From the NCBI GenBank assembly GCA_006538405.1, contig BJKQ01000019.1:419689-483688 (forward strand): a stretch of 64,000 bases of DNA, given 5' to 3'. Source of the DNA: Hansfordia pulvinata (Eukaryota; Ascomycota; Sordariomycetes; Xylariales). Under the pieces are notes generated by a model. That model was not told where the DNA came from. It saw nothing but the letters and a program-made list of their open reading frames with translations, and ran no database searches. Every line of letters starts with the position of its first letter. The stretch's first letter is position 1. Made by a program: the position numbers and the translations under genes. Shown in pieces: positions 36,574 to 46,463 of the stretch.

Positions 36574-37713
36574 ATGCCCGCCACCACGGCAGAGACCCTG
36601 TCTCTCGTCAACCACAATGTCACTGTAGCGCCCCTCGTTCTCCTCTCCACCGTCGATCACTTCAACCGTGTCGCGAAGGGCACCAAGAAGCGCGTAGTCG
36701 GCGTCCTGCTTGGCCACAATGACGGCAAGACGGTCCGCGTCTCGAACAGCTTCGCTGTGCCCTTCGAGGAGGATACCGACGACCCCTCGGTGTGGTTCCT
36801 CGACCACAACTACGTCGAGAACATGAACGACATGTTCAAGAAGGTCAACGCCCGCGAGAAGCTTATTGGATGGTACCACTCGGGCCCCAAGCTGCGCGCC
36901 TCCGACCTCGAGATCAACGAGCTCTTCAAGCGCTACACCCCTAACCCCCTCCTTGTCATCATCGATGTCCAGCCCAAGGAGTCGGGTGTTCCCACTGATG
37001 CTTACTTTGCTGTCGAGGAGATCAAAGATGTGCGTCCTCGCTGGCCCGGGCCTCCGTTTCGGGACTGTTCACTGTCCCCCCTCTGTTCGTCTGCTAACCC
37101 ACGAATTTAGGACGGAACGACCACCACAAAAACCTTTGTTCATACCCCCTCGACCATCGAAGCTGAAGAAGCCGAGGAGATCGGTGTCGAACACCTTCTG
37201 CGCGACATTCGCGACGTCGCCATCGGCACCCTCTCCACCCGTGTCACCAACCAGCTTCAGTCCCTTCAGGGCCTGCACTTAAGGCTACGAGAGATTCAGA
37301 CCTACTTGCAGAAGGTGCAGGATGGCCAACTTCCTGTGAACCATGCCGTGCTTGGCAACCTGCAGGACATCTTCAACCTGCTCCCCAACCTTTCCACCCC
37401 CAAGACCGGGGCTGAAGGAACGCAGACGAGCGAGCTTTCCTACGCCATGAGCGTCAAGACGAATGACCAGCTACTTGCCATTTACCTGAGCAGTCTGATC
37501 CGCGCCATCACTGCGTTCCACGACTTGATCGAGAACAAGATCCAAAACCGCCAGCAGGCCGAAGAGAAAGAGGCCAAGAAGGAGGAGGCTGCTGCCGCCG
37601 CTGCTTCTGATAAGGACAAGGACAGCGATGCGAAGAACGGCGCCAAGAAGGACAGCACGAACACTGAGTCGGCGGACGCATCGAAAGGCAGTGACAAGGA
37701 CAAGAAGAAATAG
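36574..37713 (+). CDS. 26S proteasome regulatory lid subunit Rpn8 (352 aa)
   Basis: Exons 36574-37029 and 37111-37713, with an 81-nt phase-0 intron (GTGCGT, GCTAAC, TTTAG). The MPN domain begins at about residue 12 ([17 protein letters not shown]), then [25 protein letters not shown] in substance, followed by [17 protein letters not shown]. Rpn8 lacks the zinc-binding JAMM residues of its partner Rpn11, and none of the HxHxxxxxxxxxxD pattern is seen here. The two form the deubiquitinating dimer of the lid. The C-terminus ends in a lysine/glutamate-rich tail ([16 protein letters not shown]). Length and domain order are normal for filamentous fungi. Confidence 0.96.
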
Positions 37714-38152
37714 AACAAGTGAATAATGATGGGAAAGGGGGGGAAGACAAAGGCCGGGCCTTGCGCGGGTGGTATTCATCCGCGCAGTGACTGATTTATT
37801 CTGTACAATACCCAGCCAGTGGCGGGATACGGCAGATTAAGGCACGGCACGGCAAGCCGGTCTTGGGGGCTCGGTATCGTGGGACATGGACATAGAAAAG
37901 ACATGATCACGGCGTTCAGAACCAAGAATCACGGGCTTGCTATTGCCTAATGAAGGGACCGCTCCATCGTACGTGATGTGCCTCGTGAGCTTGGTTGCCC
38001 GGAGTTTGTCGGTATGACAACCTCGAGTTAGCCGGATGATTCTGGCACGAGCTCGGCAGAATATATTTGGTACCGAGATTGTTTCTAGGGCCAGCTGAGA
38101 CCACGAACAGGCTCTCGTTACAAACTTCTTGTCCTGGCGAGGTAACACGCGT
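37714..38152. other. Intergenic between convergent genes
   Basis: 3' flanks of Rpn8 and the SWIM protein; nothing further seen. Confidence 0.6.
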
Positions 38153-39001
38153 CTATAAGCCCGCCACGGCCAAACCTGCACCCTCAACTCTCGTTACGTG
38201 TTGCTGCTCTATGTGCGTTCCAAGCTCATCTGGCCATCGCTCTGCCAGGATGCAGGCAAGTAGGTGCTTGCAGCACGGCACCCCCTCACGTGTTCCTGTG
38301 GGCGATTCGGCCTCGGCCTGCAGACCATCCCGGCTCAGACCGCCAAACTGCCACCCATTGCCACCACCCGCTCCAGCTTCACCGCGCTGGCCAGTCTGAC
38401 GTGGAAAGGATGGCGCGATATCCCACCGGCCACGCCCTCGGGCACGACCCGGCGGCACCCGACTGTGCTCTTCCGCTGGATTCGCGCCCAGCCGCGCTGC
38501 CAGCCCGCCGGTTCCGCCGCCTCCACCGGATCTGGCGGCGGGCGAGGGCGCCGCCGCGAACGCGAACGCGGGACACGTGCAGCTCCAGGACGCCGTGCGC
38601 ACGACGTAGTACGCCTGGCTTGTCAGCGGGCGCTTCTTGTGTGGTCCGGAGCCGCGGTACTTGGGCGGCTGCGCGGACCGGACGGTGTAGAAGTAGATAT
38701 GTGGCTCCTGCTGCTGCTGCTGCTGTGCGCGGTGTTGGTCATCATCTGCGGGGCCGGCGGTGGCGGCGACGACACGGGTGACCAGGCGGCGGTCCAGGAC
38801 GTCGAGGGCCGGCAGCACCGTGGACGGGTACAGGACGTGCAGTGTGGCCAGGTGGGCGTGGTAGCGGGACAGCGACGGGCGCGGCTGTGCGTCTGCGGCT
38901 GTCGTGGTTGGCGGGTCCGCGGCGGCGTCGTGAGCGCTGAGCAGGCTGGTGAGGACGGCGCGGGGCCGGGGGATTGAAGTGCGGGGTGCTGAGTTGCTCA
39001 T
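38153..39001 (-). CDS. SWIM-type zinc finger protein, Shu2/Sws1-like (282 aa)
   Basis: Single exon from 39001. The middle and end carry the SWIM pattern CxC...CxHxxxA: ASWSCTCPAFAFAAAP and, about 100 residues later, VPCCKHLLACILAERW. This form with CKHLLA and a preceding WQFGGLS block is typical of fungal Shu2/Sws1 proteins, which pair with Rad51 paralogues in the Shu complex and promote Rad51 filament formation. The stretch between the half-sites is Gly/Arg-rich and longer than usual, so an unrecognised intron there is possible. A short polyglutamine run precedes a well-ordered HIYFYTVRS strand. Confidence 0.75.
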   Translation of the reverse strand: MSNSAPRTSIPRPRAVLTSLLSAHDAAADPPTTTAADAQPRPSLSRYHAHLATLHVLYPSTVLPALDVLDRRLVTRVVAATAGPADDDQHRAQQQQQQEPHIYFYTVRSAQPPKYRGSGPHKKRPLTSQAYYVVRTASWSCTCPAFAFAAAPSPAARSGGGGGTGGLAARLGANPAEEHSRVPPGRARGRGRWDIAPSFPRQTGQRGEAGAGGGNGWQFGGLSRDGLQAEAESPTGTREGVPCCKHLLACILAERWPDELGTHIEQQHVTRVEGAGLAVAGL

Positions 39002-39391
39002 GGTGCCCCGCCACCCTTCGCTGCCCGTGCTGTGATTCGGATGGTGGTGAGCGGGTGGTGGTCAAAGGGCATCACCTCCATGATGTTGAGGCTGCAGGTG
39101 TAGGCTGCGTGCGGTACGTACAGTGTGCCCGCTAGATTGACGTTGCTGCTCGGGCAGGCCGCAGCGCCCTCACTTCGTCACAGAAAGGATCGGCCGGGGC
39201 CTGCCTTTCTCACTCATCATGCAGTGCTACGCCTCGAACTTCCGGTGCCAGAGAACAAGGTAAAAATAGATGACGAAAAGTCGGGCTGTCTTTGGAATCA
39301 TTTCAGCTGATCCGCCATGCCACACTGGCACTCATGGCGCACCCTTTCAGGACGCTTATCAGTCCGCACCGCCACGTGGTACCAGAACCAC
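39002..39391. other. Short intergenic region
   Basis: Nothing recognised. It lies between the SWIM gene's start and the 3' end of the kinase-like pseudogene. Confidence 0.5.
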
Positions 39392-41302
39392 TCAATTCTC
39401 GACGTCAGGGTCGAGTAATACATCCTCTGCCATGCTGGCACTCGTAGGCTCTGCCGTGCCTTGGTTCTCAGCGCTGCTTCCTCCCACTACTGCATACTCG
39501 ACGTCTTGTTGGCATCGAATTATCATCCTGGTCAGCCGCTTGACCAGGTCTGTTTCGGACACTCGGTCATCTGGGTCGAGGCACAACATTCCATGCTGGA
39601 TAAGATGCAGCAATTGTGCGAAGAATACCGAGCAGCTGGGGTTGTTTCGGAGACTGGTTATACGCTGCAGTATTAAGCTTGTCAGCATCCCGACTCTGAG
39701 CTTTGGTTTAATGGCTCGAGCTTGATGCTCACCTTTTCCACCTCCGGTTTGATCATGAGGGTAATCGCCGGCTTCCCGTTGCGCTTTGTATGCTCACGAT
39801 ACCACAAGAAAAACAAGTGGCGCTGGTGATACCCTCGGTAGTCCGGGCGGAGTATCTCGTTTCCGTCTACAACGCGGTCCGGTGGTTTGACGGAATCGCC
39901 GCCTTCAAGTGCCCAAGAGCACAAGTCAAGGAAGACGCACCCAAGCGACCAGTTGTCAGACTGCAGACCAAAGTCTTGGAAACCTTTTGCTTCAGGGGCA
40001 AGGATTTCAGAGGCCTAAGTAAAGCGCTCCTTGCTGGTATGGTCAGGCCAGTTGAGAGATCTAGTCCAGACTCCAGACGCCATAGTCCGAAATCATCAGA
40101 CGCCCAAGGCTGCTGCCGTCCCGATCGGCGCGCCCGAGGCTTTTACTGTCCCGATCGGCATCCCGCAGTATGTTTTCGCGCGAGATGTGGCCATGCATTC
40201 CGGGCGTCACATTGCACCTCTGGAACGGCCTGTTGGCTCCATCGAGATGCAAGGCTTCCAGCGACCTGGCGAGCCCCTCGCATTGCATTGCGATCCACTC
40301 CACGATGCTCGCCTGCCCAGCAACCGGGTCTGGGTATTGGCTGAACAGACTCATCATGTTACCTTTGGCTTGGGTCGTGATGTAGAGGGCCGAGGTTGTT
40401 TCGCGACCGCCGCGGACGCATATTGCCCAAGGGGATGACACGTGGGGCAGGGCCCGTTGAGCCATCCGGTTGAGCATTGCAACCTTACCCTCGTCGTAGA
40501 ACTCCTATTTGAGCATGTACTCCTGCTGCGGCAACAGACAGTGGTCTGGGTGGAAGCCAACAACAGCGGCTCGCGATTCGAGGATCCGTATGGTCGCCCG
40601 ATCGGTTGACACCGTAGCAAGCGGAAGCGGAGCATGATGGCGCATATGGATCACGGACGGCCCGATTGTGACTGGTGCGCAGAACAGGCCCTGACAGTCG
40701 AAAAAGTCCAGAACGTCCATGCGCGCCCAGCCAGAAAAGCACCGCATGGCAGTGAAATGGGTGCGCTGCTCAGCGTTCTGGTCGGCCTTTGCGATGTAGA
40801 GCTCGTTGTTGTCAGGTCCGATCGAGAACTGCAGCATTTGGCCCAGGCTCCAGATGGCACGCCCGTCTTTGTCTCGCAGCACGAGCGGGAGGTCCTCGTC
40901 GCCCGTCTCAGCATCGCGTATGAAGCTCTTTATCAGCGCCACAGCCGTGTCAGCAGATGGATGGAGTAAGACAATACCGGCAAAGATGCGCCGCAGCGAT
41001 CTGCGCCCTTCGCAGATGCGCCGTGCCCATTCTTCCGATGACTCGCCTCGATACACAGCCTTGGTGCTGAGGGTAGTGATCAAGGCTGCAGCGACCTTCT
41101 CCATCGTGAGGGTCTCGGTCAGACTGCCGTCCGGCAAATAACATGCCCGTTGATGGTGCTGATGATGCCCCAGTTGCTCATAATCTGGCTCCTCAGGGCC
41201 ATGGTCCGGCATGGAGGGAGCCGGCCGTCCATGGAGGTAGTATCGGCGTTGCGGGGTAAAGGCAGCTCGATCGAGGTCTCTGCGAAGTTGATCATAGCTC
41301 AT
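39392..41302 (-). pseudogene. Dead paralogue of the pseudokinase at 18.1-20.0 kb
   Basis: Frame from 41302 matches the paralogue block by block (LRRIFAGIVLLHPSADT, CFSGWARMDVLDFFDCQGLF, HGHISRENIL, ISDYG, CVFLDLCSWALEGGDS, LTRMIIRCQQDVEYAVVGG). Lesions seen: an in-frame TAG at 40507-40505 between MLK and EFYDE; a 7-bp tandem duplication at 40065-40078 just after YGVW, which shifts the frame; and an in-frame TAG at 40017-40015 where the paralogue has Glu. The intron at 39732-39665 (GTGAGC ... CTGCAG) sits exactly where the paralogue's does. An extra copy of a block DRDSKSLGR / DRDGSSLGR lies before ISDYG. Unlike other breaks in this window, these are not in homopolymers, so the gene is really dead. 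It lacks the catalytic Asp like its paralogue. Confidence 0.85.
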
Positions 41303-43476
41303 TTTGTTGGTTGTTGTATTTCATGGGTTTGGGCCTCACTGAGTGCCGACCTCTGTGGAGTTGAATGCCAGCCTGCGCTCCTCGTGCGCCAGATCTTGCA
41401 CTTTCCACGCTGGCGCGTAGCTCTGTGGTGCTTGTTTCCGCGTCGCCTTTATGCCTGGATATGACTGGTCAGCTCAGAGCGCTTCTGATTGTTTGTGTCG
41501 TATCCGCCAAGTGTGAGTGTTTGTTGTTTGGAGTCGGACCAATAGACTGTAAACAGGTCGTTATCGGATAATGGACATGTCAACATCCCACAGCCGAGAG
41601 GCCAGACCTGCCAAAGCAGGTCCTCGTTCCTTACAGATGTCCGATGAGTGTGTAGCAATGCCATGTGATCGTTGCATTCGGCCTTGAAAGTGTGATAACG
41701 AATGAGTGATGCTGGTGCCCTTCGAGTAAAATCGGGCGAGGTGGTCAGCTCTTCTATCGTGTCTGGTGGGCACAGCTGCACAGGTCCTCCGTCGTTCCCT
41801 CCAATGGCAACCCCTCCGGAAGGGAGTGCATTTCAGTCCTGACTCCTCACATTATATGGGCTTACCCGTTCCAATCAAACCCTCAAACCCTAAGCAAGTC
41901 GATTGCCTGCTGTCATACGATAAGCCGCGCAAGAGATTCACACTTCGCGAACCTATTAACACACCCGACAGCCGGGACAGAAGAGCCGCCGCACCGTCCA
42001 TCGCGCTGTGCGACGACGGCCCAGTTGAATTGACGATGAGAAAATCCAAGGACTATTCTGAAGGAATTGAGATCCTGGCATTCTGCTCGAATGGCGTTTA
42101 CAATGTCAAGATTGATTGGAGCGAGACTCTACTGATAGTATCAGAGGATGATTTAGGGAAAGGCATACGGCCGCGCATCATATGTAACCACAATAGGAAA
42201 TGGTTAAAGGTCGCTTATGGGAGGTCGCTTATGGAAAGGAAAAAAAACCCGGTTTCCGGGATTATCGGCTTCTACAAGTCTCAAGAACTCAGACTATCCA
42301 CCCGCAAGTTTTGACGTGCTCAAGGTAGACCGAGCGGCCACTGCATACATTAAAAAAATGGCATGGAAGTGCGCTGATACAGCGACTGGCTCTGATTGAG
42401 ACCGATGGCGGAATGAGCATCTCGAGTTGGTGTGACGATTCAGACTATACAGCCGCTGCCAACCGGAACGTATCGCCGGTGAGGGTACGCGAGGGCCATT
42501 GAGGTACTCTAATATCGACTGTCATCCACGAGTGGCGATCGTACCTTCACCCGAAGCCTGACATGAAGAAATGAAAGGCGAAGGTTGAGGGACAGATGGG
42601 CAGAGAGTCAGCCTTCAGGTACGCGAAGTGGAACCGGCACCGCGGCTGTCTCTTAAGCGAAGTGTGAAAACCAAAGTTTAAATTCATGATAAGCTGGGGA
42701 TTCATGTCTTTCCGTGATAATTCGCCTCCTCCTTGGGACATGCTGTCTTACGCAGGGACACTTCGGCGTTGCCGTGAACAACTCTGGGTGAATTCGGTGT
42801 AATCATTCCCTGAAGATGGCAAGCAACAATGCTAATATTTAGGCAGACTCATCCTGATCTAATAACGGCGCGGAGTCTGGACCACCGGAGGCAAAAGCTC
42901 GGACTTGCGTCACCTTGCGCCACCTGAGCCGCAGCCGCAGCTGACGAAGCGCCAGCAGTCGGGTTTCGGCAAACTCTTCTGCATGGGGGTGGGGGGTTTC
43001 CTGTGATGTGTGGGACAGCTGTGCGGACTGTGCCCCCAATCACTGCATTTCTTATGTGGGACAGAACACAAGTCAGAAGGGCGCCGATGCTCTGAGCGAC
43101 TGCGCCGGGGCACGCGGGAGTTCGCTTCGGAATACGTTAAAAAAACCATTCGAGTTCGGCGACGACGGGCTTTAGAAATTAGCTCGATCCTGTCAATCCG
43201 TTGTTAGCGCGTTCGCGAACCCTGATATAGTGCGTTAGCCGACCACGCCGTAGCCGACCGCGCGCGCGAATCCTGGGGTGGCGATGGTTCAAGCCGCATA
43301 GCCGCATCTCGACGTTCGAGATCTGTATAAATAACATTGGCGTCTTTGCTTCAACTTGTACCTTTCTCTGGGCAGCTCCAGCTTCAGTCTTCAGCCAGCA
43401 ACTCATCAGTTCACACACACACATTATCACGTGCACTCTTTCCCCTCGTTCAAAGCAAAGCACTCAATCTCGCAAA
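41303..43476. other. Gene-poor region
   Basis: One open frame on the plus strand (about 41856-42314, MGLPVPIKPSNPK...) has fair composition but no known domain and no intron support, and I treat it as doubtful. Short palindromic and CpG-rich segments occur around 43230-43270. The last 150 bases are the promoter of the secreted protein gene at 43477. Confidence 0.4.
43326..43333 (+). promoter_or_regulatory. TATA box of the secreted protein gene at 43477
   Basis: TATAAATA about 150 bases before the start codon, followed by a pyrimidine-rich leader. Confidence 0.5.
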
Positions 43477-44173
43477 ATGCAGGGCTCCATCAGTTTCTGG
43501 CTCTTTGTGGCAACCCAGCTGATTGCGGCCAATGCCGACATGACGACGGTTACCGTGACTGCGACCCCCACGTCGGGAGATTCGACCACGTCGAGCGCAT
43601 CTTCAAGCATGACAACCTCGAGCAGCGACGCATCTTCAGCGCCGGTCACGTCGTCGACGTCAACATCGACTTCTTCAACCACTACGTCTTCCGATCCCGC
43701 TTCGACTTCGTCGAGTGACCAATCATGCACGTACTCGATTAACGAAGGAGACAAGAAGTGGACAAAAGCTTCGTACCAGCACACTACAACGCTGGATTGG
43801 CAGGGTGGCGATGTTGCGAACTTCAAGGTTCAACAATGGCTCCAAAATATCATCAACGACCAGGGCGGCGATGGACTGAGTGGTAAGTTTCTGATCCCAA
43901 TTTCCATAATTGACTGTCGAGCGGAGCCTCATGAAATGGCCGCGAAGCAAGAGTGAGGAGCTATGTACTGACGCGGCATCTCTGGCAGGCCCTGGAAAGC
44001 CTTGCAACTCTAAGCTGGGCACAAGCATTGAAGTGACTGGTGACACCGAAATCACAGGAGTCTGGAGGTACACGTTGGGTGCAGGTGACTACGAGAGCTG
44101 CGTCCAAGCAATTGGTCAGAGGTTTCAGTCAGAGTTTGACTGCTCTCCGGGTTCAGCGCCTTCCTCGTCTTAA
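43477..44173 (+). CDS. Secreted Ser/Thr-rich protein with a four-cysteine C-terminal domain (196 aa)
   Basis: Exons 43477-43882 and 43989-44173; 106-nt intron with GTAAGT donor and GGCAG acceptor, phase 1. Signal peptide MQGSISFWLFVATQLIAANA. Residues about 21-83 are almost pure Ser/Thr with Ala and Pro, likely O-glycosylated. The C-terminal domain (CTYSINEGDKKWTKASY, later TGDTEITGVWRYTL) has four cysteines (SCT, PCN, SCV, DCS), enough for two disulfides. There is no GPI-anchor tail. I do not recognise the family. It is a plausible wall-associated or apoplastic protein. Confidence 0.75.
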
Positions 44174-45046
44174 GAGGACGGCAGTTCCCTGATTACCCTA
44201 TTGTTGCAACCATTGTATAAATACTATAACTTGACGGAATTTTGATGGTTTTGGAGTACACGCTGTTACGCTTCTGGATTAAAATATATCTTTTACTACA
44301 TTTCATCGCCTGGTATCCACATTTGCACCATTCGTTTCTCGTTGGGCAGATCCTCGCGGGGCAGAGCAGCCAGGGCAAGGGGCGATAGACTTGAACAATT
44401 TCTATACTTTCGGTTCTCCCGACGCGACTCAAGGTGCATATGAAAGCCAATGTGGATTCAAAGCCCGTGAGGGTGGCAGGATATTGAAGCATGGCATGAT
44501 CCGGTAAATCACAAATCTTATTCGACATGCCGGGAAGTAGGGGTGGTGTCGATTAGGTACCGTTTATGTAGGTCTCCCTGGTTCTTGTTAAGATCGACTG
44601 AATAAGCTCCATTAAGTCATGCCTCCCCGCGAATGCGGATGACTGATGCAAGGAAACTCTAAAGCATGGCCCTTGGCGGCAATGTGTTGTCCATTCGCGC
44701 GCGCGTTAAGGCGAGACAACGAAGAGTGAGAAGGCAGGACTTTGTTCTCATTCTCGTTCAAAGACCACCGGCTGTGCAACGGCGGGGATAGCCCTGCCAG
44801 ATGGATCGCCGGCGGTATCTCAATCTTAGTCTCCAGCAAGACCCATATGGTGATTGGATACGCGGACTCTCCAGGGCTGTGTTTGAATCTTGCACGACAG
44901 GGACCTGAGCTACTCGTATCGTGTATGGCCTGTTGCTCGTATCGGCTAAACGAGGATACGAGCACTCTCGTATAAGACGTCAACCGGAAGCAAGAGAAGC
45001 AGCACGCCATCGTCAACGTTGGCTTGTACAACTTGCACTGGCGCAG
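44174..45046. other. Intergenic, upstream of the Zn2Cys6 regulator
   Basis: Contains several TACTCGTA-type motifs at 44908-44970, close to the regulator's start. Otherwise nothing recognised. Confidence 0.5.
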
Positions 45047-46402
45047 ATGGCCTCACCACCAAGGGAGCGGCCGGGAAGCCGCCGGCCACACACCAAAACA
45101 AGGAGCGGATGTGTCATCTGCAAGCGGCGCCGTGTCAAATGTGACGAGGGCCGCCCGCGCTGCGCGAATTGCACCTTGGCCGACCGGCCATGCGCGTACT
45201 CGTCGCACCCGGACTTGATTTCCCCCGTCGGCCAGCCGCCCACAGCAGCCGCGTGGACGGCGACTGGCAGGAGCCCGAGTCGGTCGGATGCAAGCCCATT
45301 GGATGCTCCGGGTGGCCAGGGACCTGCGGCTTTCACCCTGCTCCATATGACCCTCCTCCACCACGCCCATGGCCACAATGGCGAGTTTCTCGGGATCCGC
45401 CGCGACTGCCGGCCTCTGGTTGACCTCGTGGTCGAGAGCGCCCCCAGCGCACCCTACGCCCTCGACCAGCTCCTCGCCCTGTCCGCCCTCCACTGCTCCG
45501 TCATCAGTGCAACCCCTGGCCAGGCCAAGGACAGCCCCGACCACACGCGCAACTGGAACCACCGGGACTACGCCCGCCATGCCACGGAACTGCAGGGGCG
45601 CGCCCTGGCCTCCTTCAACGACGCGCGGAGCCAGATCACCGGGCCCAACCACCTCCCGGCGTTCGTCTTTGCCGTCCTCCTGGGGCACCAGCTTCTGCAC
45701 ACGACGCTGACGGCTCTGCCATCCCAGACCTTCACCGACTTCCTTCCCAGCTTCGTCCACTACGTCCGTGTGCACCGCGGCGTGCGGTCCGTGACGGGGC
45801 TCCATTGGGCCAAGATCCTCGACTCCAAGCTGAGCCCACTGCTGTCTTTCGTCGACCAAATGCCCCCGCCAGGGACACTCTCCACGGGGCCCGAGACTGA
45901 GGCCGTGAGGCGAGCCATCCAGCGCGGAGTCGCGACGACTGCAGGGTCCCCTCTTGAGGTCGCTTCTGGTGATGATGATCAGGGAGGGAACCTGCCCTTC
46001 GAATCGCCCTGCCTCGAGGCGCTGCAGTGGGCGCAATGGGTCGTCGACCTGACGGAGCGCCAGTCCAACGCGGGGACCGAGCGCGACGCCTGTGACCACG
46101 GCCACAACGACCAAGGACAGGATCGGGCGCGGCAGCAGCCGAGCGAGATCATGGTCCACGCCGTGGTGACCTGGCCGCTCGTGGTACCCCAGGCTTACGT
46201 GGAGGCGCTGTACCAACACCGGCTCGAGGCGCTGCTGGTGCTGGCCTTCTACGCCGCGGGGCTGCACAGGTGTCGCGGGTTCTGGGTTTTCGGAGGGGAC
46301 AAGGACGCGGGCTATGTTCTGGTACAAATGATTCGGCGGCACGTCGGACCCGCATGGGACGCGTGCTTGGCTTGGCCTATGAAGGTGATCATGGAGGAGT
46401 GA
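45047..46402 (+). CDS. Zn2Cys6 (Gal4-type) transcription factor (451 aa)
   Basis: Start chosen at 45047, directly before the binuclear cluster; an upstream in-frame Met at 44921 would add 42 residues of unlikely sequence. The cluster CVICKRRRVKC, followed by CANC and a final Cys in LADRPC, gives C-x2-C-x6-C-x6-C-x2-C-x6-C, preceded by the basic HTKTRSG. The remainder resembles the regulatory domain of Upc2/sterol-regulator-like factors (ALDQLLALSALH, EALLVLAFYAAGLHRCRGFW). No intron is needed. It is convergent with the saponin-hydrolase-like gene, whose stop is only 62 bases away, which makes a pathway-specific role possible but not shown. Confidence 0.9.
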   Translation: MASPPRERPGSRRPHTKTRSGCVICKRRRVKCDEGRPRCANCTLADRPCAYSSHPDLISPVGQPPTAAAWTATGRSPSRSDASPLDAPGGQGPAAFTLLHMTLLHHAHGHNGEFLGIRRDCRPLVDLVVESAPSAPYALDQLLALSALHCSVISATPGQAKDSPDHTRNWNHRDYARHATELQGRALASFNDARSQITGPNHLPAFVFAVLLGHQLLHTTLTALPSQTFTDFLPSFVHYVRVHRGVRSVTGLHWAKILDSKLSPLLSFVDQMPPPGTLSTGPETEAVRRAIQRGVATTAGSPLEVASGDDDQGGNLPFESPCLEALQWAQWVVDLTERQSNAGTERDACDHGHNDQGQDRARQQPSEIMVHAVVTWPLVVPQAYVEALYQHRLEALLVLAFYAAGLHRCRGFWVFGGDKDAGYVLVQMIRRHVGPAWDACLAWPMKVIMEE

Positions 46403-46463
46403 TGTATAAGTAGTGTATCTATGCCCCCTCCCTCCCCCCGATGGGAGCGTCTGGTAGGTCACT

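Noticed and set aside
41766..42314. 182-codon frame, plus strand
   Set aside because: Some protein-like stretches, but no start context, domain or intron signal strong enough to call a gene.
45053..46462. 469-codon frame, minus strand
   Set aside because: Complement of the Zn2Cys6 gene, where the cluster motif proves the plus strand.
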